Of a DNA stretch of 64,000 nt, positions 59,226 through 64,000 are shown piece after piece. The notes beneath the pieces are model-generated. The model did not search any database. It saw only the letters and a list, made by a program, of their open reading frames with translations, and was not told the origin of the DNA. This DNA comes from Methanobacterium petrolearium (lineage in GTDB: Archaea > Methanobacteriota > Methanobacteria > Methanobacteriales > Methanobacteriaceae), in NCBI RefSeq assembly GCF_017873625.1, contig NZ_JAGGKL010000002.1, forward strand, positions 124,001-188,000, given 5' to 3'. Each line of letters opens with the position of its first letter. Positions within the stretch are counted from its first letter, which is position 1. The translations under genes were made by a program, and so were the position numbers.

Positions 59226-60026
59226 ATGGAAACATTGTTTGTATTTATAATGATCATTTTATTCTTCGTTCTTATGGCCTTTATATTTTCCACGGCACTT
59301 TTAACACCCTTAATTGGTAAAAAGAATTTTTTATTTGTTGTTGGTTTAGGTTTTATTGTGGGTTTGATTGGAGGTGCATTTTTTATTGCTCCTGTTTATG
59401 ATGATCTCCCAGATATGGCTCGTGGCATTTATATGTCCACCAGTGAGGAACAGGAAATCATAACCATAAACATTTCCACTGATAGTGATGTTAACAAGGC
59501 TATAGCAGATGTTGAAAAGATACCAGGGGTTTTGAGTGTTAAAAGTGGGGAAATAACCGTCAAAACAACAACTATAAGTAGTGACTGGAAGAGCAGTTTG
59601 GAGTCGAGGATGACCACTGTCAACAGTAACATTAGTTCTGCTAAGATCATCTCCAATGATACCATAATGGTTCAGATAAAACCTGGTAGTGACCCCACCG
59701 ACGTGATCAAGAAACTCGATGACTGGATGGTTCTGGTAAGTGGTGTGGATATAAGATTCAGTATAGTTGAGGTCCAAGTAGTGGTAGATGCATCCAAGGT
59801 GGATGAGGTTGTTGAACAACTACCTCAAGGTGAAGTGGTGGTTACCAATATCAGCGGTCCTGTGGAGAATGAAATCCAAGCCCTTAAACAAAGTCTTCCC
59901 TCAAATAATAATATAATCTTATTCTGCGGATTCCTAGGTGTGATAGTAGGTCTAGTGGGAATGTTCATTGATAGCATAATCCAGGGTTTGAAGGCTCTTA
60001 AAGATAGATTACGTAAAAAAGAATAG
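59226..60026 (+). CDS. Three-TM membrane protein, unknown
   Basis: 266 residues. Two TM helices at the N-terminus (about 3-25 and 36-60), a soluble domain (70-225) of repeated beta-alpha units (NKAIADVEKIPGVLSVKSG, VDEVVEQLPQGEVVVTNIS) that looks like two ferredoxin-like folds facing outside, then one TM (about 230-250) and a basic tail. It follows the surface-protein operon by 241 bp and may be part of it or separate. No family recognised. Confidence 0.72.
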   Translation: METLFVFIMIILFFVLMAFIFSTALLTPLIGKKNFLFVVGLGFIVGLIGGAFFIAPVYDDLPDMARGIYMSTSEEQEIITINISTDSDVNKAIADVEKIPGVLSVKSGEITVKTTTISSDWKSSLESRMTTVNSNISSAKIISNDTIMVQIKPGSDPTDVIKKLDDWMVLVSGVDIRFSIVEVQVVVDASKVDEVVEQLPQGEVVVTNISGPVENEIQALKQSLPSNNNIILFCGFLGVIVGLVGMFIDSIIQGLKALKDRLRKKE

Positions 60027-60160
60027 GTTAACACACTCTCTTTTTTAACATCATATCCCCAATTATATCTCATGAACTGGAAATTTAATACCACAATTTT
60101 TAATGGTATAATGGTTAAATTTTGATGATTTAAAATAACGAATAACAGTAGATGATAAAA

Positions 60161-60844
60161 ATGAAAGCAGCAGTACTTTTTTCAGGTGGCAAAGACAGTA
60201 CAATGGCCGCATATAAAGCCATAAACGAAGGATGGCAATTAAAATATCTTCTTTCTGTTTCTTCCACAAACCCCCATTCCTACATGTTCCACGTTCCTAA
60301 CATCCACCTTACACCCCTACTTTCCCAGGCAATGGAAATACCTCTATTGCAGGCTGAAACTCCTGGAGAAAAAGAGGAAGAATTAAAAGATCTCAAAGAT
60401 GCGCTTATTAAACTTAAAGAAAAAGGTGTTGATGCAATATTCACAGGAGCCATTGATTCGCAGTATCAAAGATCACGCATTGACCAGCTCTGCCAAGAGG
60501 TTGGATTAGAATCTCATGCACCTTTATGGCATTGGGATCCGGAGGAATACATGAAAGAGATCATCCAACTGGGATTTGAAGTGATTATTACCAGTGTGGC
60601 TGCAGAAGGCCTGGATGAATCCTGGTTAGGAAGGAAAATAGATGAAGATCTGTTAGGGGAGTTAAAAAAACTTAAAAAAAAATATGGTTTACACATGGCA
60701 TTTGAAGGTGGTGAAGCTGAAACATTAGTCCTTAATGGTCCCATTTTCAAAAAAAAACTTCATATCCTCAAATCAAAGAAGGTTTGGAATAGAGATAGTG
60801 GATATCTCGTCATTGAAGATGCCATATTAAAGGATGTAGATTAA
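60161..60844 (+). CDS. Dph6-like ATP-dependent amidotransferase (PP-loop)
   Basis: About 227 residues (ATG 60161; 60152 is in frame). PP-loop SGGKDSTMAAY at the start and the family signatures FTGAIDSQYQRSRID, AEGLDESWLGR and EGGEAETLVLNGP. This is the MJ0570-type diphthine-ammonia ligase, which amidates diphthine on elongation factor 2 using ATP and ammonium. Full length. Monocistronic or leading a small unit. Confidence 0.9.
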   Translation: MKAAVLFSGGKDSTMAAYKAINEGWQLKYLLSVSSTNPHSYMFHVPNIHLTPLLSQAMEIPLLQAETPGEKEEELKDLKDALIKLKEKGVDAIFTGAIDSQYQRSRIDQLCQEVGLESHAPLWHWDPEEYMKEIIQLGFEVIITSVAAEGLDESWLGRKIDEDLLGELKKLKKKYGLHMAFEGGEAETLVLNGPIFKKKLHILKSKKVWNRDSGYLVIEDAILKDVD

Positions 60845-60920
60845 TAATTTACCAGAATCAACAACACATCTAACACTTGAAGTCATAACTATTCATATAA
60901 TTATTTGGAAGTAGCTTTTG

Positions 60921-61289
60921 TTAATGGTGGCATAACCAGTCAATAAATTCTTCAGGGTTTTTTGTTTTAATGGTCAGTTCAATTTCTCCCAGAGGAGATA
61001 AATCATCCTCCACTAAATTAATTATACCTGCAAAAGCTGCTTGCTTGCTAATTTTAAAATTAATTTCATTTAAATCAGGTTCTAATCCTTTAATAAGGAT
61101 TTTACGGGCAGTATCCCTTATCTGCCTTTTTTCTAGGAATTCTTTAACTGGACGCAATGTTGAAGAGCTTCCAGTTACCGTAACCTGGTCTTCAGTTATT
61201 ATGAGATCGTCATAGTCAAAAACATTGGAAAAGGCCTCAATAACTTTGTCCAAGTCTTCAGTAGGATGTACTTTTGCGTGTGCTTCCAT
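60921..61289 (-). CDS. UPF0201 RNA-binding-fold protein
   Basis: About 122 residues from the ATG at 61289 (MEAHAKVHPTED); ATG 61301 would overlap the upstream gene. Features: AKVHPTEDLDKVIEAFSNVF, FLEKRQIRDTARKIL, FKISKQAAFAGIINL. This is the UPF0201 family, conserved in archaea and found beside UPF0200, the gene immediately upstream here. It has an L5/S6-like RNA-binding look; function unproven. Confidence 0.85.
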   Translation of the reverse strand: MEAHAKVHPTEDLDKVIEAFSNVFDYDDLIITEDQVTVTGSSSTLRPVKEFLEKRQIRDTARKILIKGLEPDLNEINFKISKQAAFAGIINLVEDDLSPLGEIELTIKTKNPEEFIDWLCHH

Positions 61290-61290
61290 T

Positions 61291-61850
61291 TTACAATTCA
61301 TCTTTTATAATTCCCCGCACAATTTTTTTAAGTTTACCTAAACTACCCTCGTTAACTACCATGTAGTCAACATTGGCAATAACCTCCCCTATCCCGAACT
61401 TAAGTTCTCTCTGGTCCCTTTTTCGAAACTCCTCAGACTCTGCAGAGTCATCAGATCTCATCCTTTTTTTAAGCCTCAAAAAACGAGTTTCAGGCTTAGA
61501 ATGGACAGCAATGACTTTAAAATAGGGGAAGTTGTTTTTAAATATTTCAACCTCCCATGGACTGCGAATACCTTCAATAAGAAATAATTGAGATTTATTT
61601 AACTGTGATTTATCATTGGTATGGGAAGTTTCATCTGAATTCTTTATAATATCTACGCATCGTTCTGCAACCACATATTTCCCGTACTCCTTACGTAGTT
61701 GAACTGCGACTTTCCCGGGGGTTTTATTCTGTTTGTGGGCTTCATCTCTTATCACATCACCCATCCTCACTACTTTCATCCCCAGGCTCTCTGCTGTCCT
61801 GGATACTATACTTTTACCAGATCCAGGCATTCCTGTAACTCCAATTACTT

Positions 61851-61854
<4 letters not shown>
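61291..61854 (-). CDS. UPF0200 P-loop kinase-like protein
   Basis: 187 residues. Walker A GVTGMPGSGKS near the N-terminus, MGDVIRDEA, FLIEGIRSPWEV and FLRLKKRMRSDDS resemble dephospho-CoA and adenylate kinases. UPF0200 proteins are candidate NMP-type kinases; adjacency to 4-phosphopantoate-beta-alanine ligase, overlapping by ATGA at 61851-61854, suggests CoA metabolism (the missing dephospho-CoA kinase is one possibility). UPF0201 follows, as in other Methanobacteriales. Confidence 0.85.
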
Positions 61855-62618
<764 letters not shown>

Positions 62619-62768
62619 CTTCCTTTACTCACTTTTTTATTTTAATTCTATGAATTTTTTTATTTTATTTAGATTTTATAAATAGCGGATTTTATTATCC
62701 TAAAGAATGGCATATTAAAAATATTATCTGAATAGTATCATTTATAAAAATTAGAAAAAATTAAATCA

Positions 62769-63668
62769 CTAGATTTTACTCACAGTTTCCATTACACTTA
62801 TGGGTTTATTTCCTGCGTTACTGAAAATCTTTTCTTCTGTCTTCAATTTCACTGTTTCACCCGTTAACGCTCCGTAACTATTGTCCACAATATAAACATC
62901 CGGTTTAACATTGGAACGGATGTCATATTCTACCTTTACGTAAGCCATTTTCTCCCCCGCCTCAATAATAGTCCCATATGTGAAATCACGATGGTAACGT
63001 ATTCTAAATATGAGGTATACAGCTACAACAGCTACAACTGCAAATATCAGGATGGTTAGTGACGGGAAGAAACTTAGTGAAAATGCCATTAGCAAGTTAG
63101 TATTGGTGCTTACTATTACCAGGATAATTCCCACTGCTATGTACATTAAAAAGAAATCTCGATAGGCAGGGAATTCTGGGCCGTACATTAATTTAACCCG
63201 GTTAAATAGGATATATAATGTATAGGCTACTATTAAAATTCCTAAAATCCCATATATTATAATTGAAATGAAGTTAAACAGATAAATAACTGATAAAATT
63301 AAAAATGCTGCGGATAATAGTTGCAGACGAAAAATGGTATCTTCCTTTTCTTTGGATGTGAAAGGGACTGAGATAAGAAGAGTGTCTGATTCAGTTTTCT
63401 CTTCACTTTTCCTCTGGACCGGTTCTTTTGATGAGATTTTTTCATTATTAATGATCGGAAGGGTTTTTTCATCAACAGTTACTTTATTTTTAACCTTGGA
63501 AACATTTTCTTTCAAAGTTTCTGTGTCAATTTTTTCTTTAACCCGGTCTCGATCAATATTTCGCAGTTTCTGGGGAATTTTTGGTATGGCAAGGATTATG
63601 GCCCCCAGAACTGAGAAAAATCCCAGTATACTGTTTCCAATTTTACTGAATAATCCCATAATTATCAC
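62769..63668 (-). CDS. Membrane protein, DUF2101-like
   Basis: 299 residues: an N-terminal hydrophobic helix (about 5-28), a long charged linker (30-100) with KEKIDTETLKENVSKVKNKV, four TM helices (about 110-225), and a cytoplasmic beta domain (FTYGTIIEAGEKMAYVKVEY...) reminiscent of an NfeD/OB fold. I believe this is the methanogen DUF2101 family. No function known. Monocistronic. Confidence 0.65.
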   Translation of the reverse strand: MIIMGLFSKIGNSILGFFSVLGAIILAIPKIPQKLRNIDRDRVKEKIDTETLKENVSKVKNKVTVDEKTLPIINNEKISSKEPVQRKSEEKTESDTLLISVPFTSKEKEDTIFRLQLLSAAFLILSVIYLFNFISIIIYGILGILIVAYTLYILFNRVKLMYGPEFPAYRDFFLMYIAVGIILVIVSTNTNLLMAFSLSFFPSLTILIFAVVAVVAVYLIFRIRYHRDFTYGTIIEAGEKMAYVKVEYDIRSNVKPDVYIVDNSYGALTGETVKLKTEEKIFSNAGNKPISVMETVSKI

Positions 63669-63745
63669 ACTTTTTTTAGTTTACTAACTAAATTTGTTTG
63701 GGCATAATCAAAAATAAATAATTTATAATTTTTTTTAGATATCCT

Positions 63746-64000
63746 TCATTGTAGTTGGTGGCTAATGTCGATAGGGAAATTTTTGCCATTATCACCCTTA
63801 CCCACAGGCCAATATATAGTTACTTGGTGCCATCCTTTAGTGAACGTAGCGTTACTGAAAGTAACATTATAATTTGTTGTAGCGCTGATGAATTTTGTTG
63901 TAGTTCCAGATAAGGGGACGTACATTCCAATAACTTGACTGTTATCTCCAATTAAATTCATGGTTGATGGGATATATACACTAATAGTCCTTTTTGCACC
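63746..64000 (-). CDS. 3' end of a secreted-type protein, 5' end outside window
   Basis: The frame is open to the window edge, at least 84 codons; the ATG at 63961 is therefore internal (ISVYIPSTMNLIGD reads through it). The sequence is beta-strand-rich (KFISATTNYNVTFSNATFTKGWHQVTIYWPVG) and looks like the C-terminus of an extracellular protein. Family not recognised. Confidence 0.6.
   Translation of the reverse strand, partial: GAKRTISVYIPSTMNLIGDNSQVIGMYVPLSGTTTKFISATTNYNVTFSNATFTKGWHQVTIYWPVGKGDNGKNFPIDISHQLQ

Overview
The window reads as chromosomal DNA of a mesophilic methanogen of the order Methanobacteriales, probably Methanobacterium or a close relative. The evidence is the gene content: F420H2:NADP oxidoreductase, L-aspartate dehydrogenase, archaeal 4-phosphopantoate-beta-alanine ligase, UPF0200/UPF0201 proteins, a DUF2121 protein, methanogen-type output domains on response regulators, class III signal-peptide pilins, DUF11/beta-helix adhesins and bacterial-type UvrABC. 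Starts are AT-rich, often TTG or GTG, with Shine-Dalgarno sequences of the GAGGTGA type that frequently overlap the stop of the preceding gene.

Layout. 1-8.7 kb is a very AT-rich accessory island. It holds a three-gene minus-strand operon (a ComEC-like metallo-beta-lactamase-fold protein with a -1 frameshift at a canonical slippery heptamer, a two-TM protein and a protein running off the window), two unrecognised membrane proteins, and a Pycsar-type anti-phage locus: nucleotide cyclase, PycTM-like membrane effector, second PycC-like cyclase. 8.7-9.9 kb is non-coding and contains three GC-rich imperfect palindromes sharing one core, plus a decayed coding fragment. 9.9-14.7 kb is a redox/NAD cluster: nadX, npdG and a tandem pair of short-chain dehydrogenases whose promoters and 5' halves are duplicated. 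Both copies are preceded by 19-bp tandem repeats, and an HxlR regulator is divergent to them. 14.9-23.6 kb carries an AlbA_2/ATPase regulator, a zinc-ribbon membrane protein, a HisG-family protein, a glutamine synthetase-like enzyme and a large repeat-containing adhesin.

23.8-36 kb is core genome: Lhr helicase with its metallophosphoesterase, a sulfite-oxidase-fold molybdopterin protein with a small membrane partner, pheS, a CitG-like protein, hemB, an HhH-GPD glycosylase, a GNAT, aroC, a 58-residue Cys-rich protein, tRNA-Thr(CGT) and an MBL hydrolase. 36-51 kb holds a proteasome-like DUF2121 protein, a two-component cluster (histidine kinase, Rcp1-like regulator, REC-PAS-PAS-kinase, REC-MetOD1 regulator), uvrBA with divergent uvrC, then a second REC-PAS-MetOD1 regulator and a KaiC-like ATPase. 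51-60 kb has an M42 peptidase and a run of pilin-like surface proteins whose N-termini share an M-D-x-x-G leader followed by a hydrophobic helix. 60-64 kb ends with a Dph6-like ligase, UPF0201/UPF0200, phosphopantothenate synthesis, a DUF2101-like membrane protein and the 3' end of another gene.

The most interesting parts are the dual-cyclase Pycsar locus beside the frameshifted MBL operon, the GC-rich palindrome family, and the 19-bp repeats at the duplicated dehydrogenase promoters.
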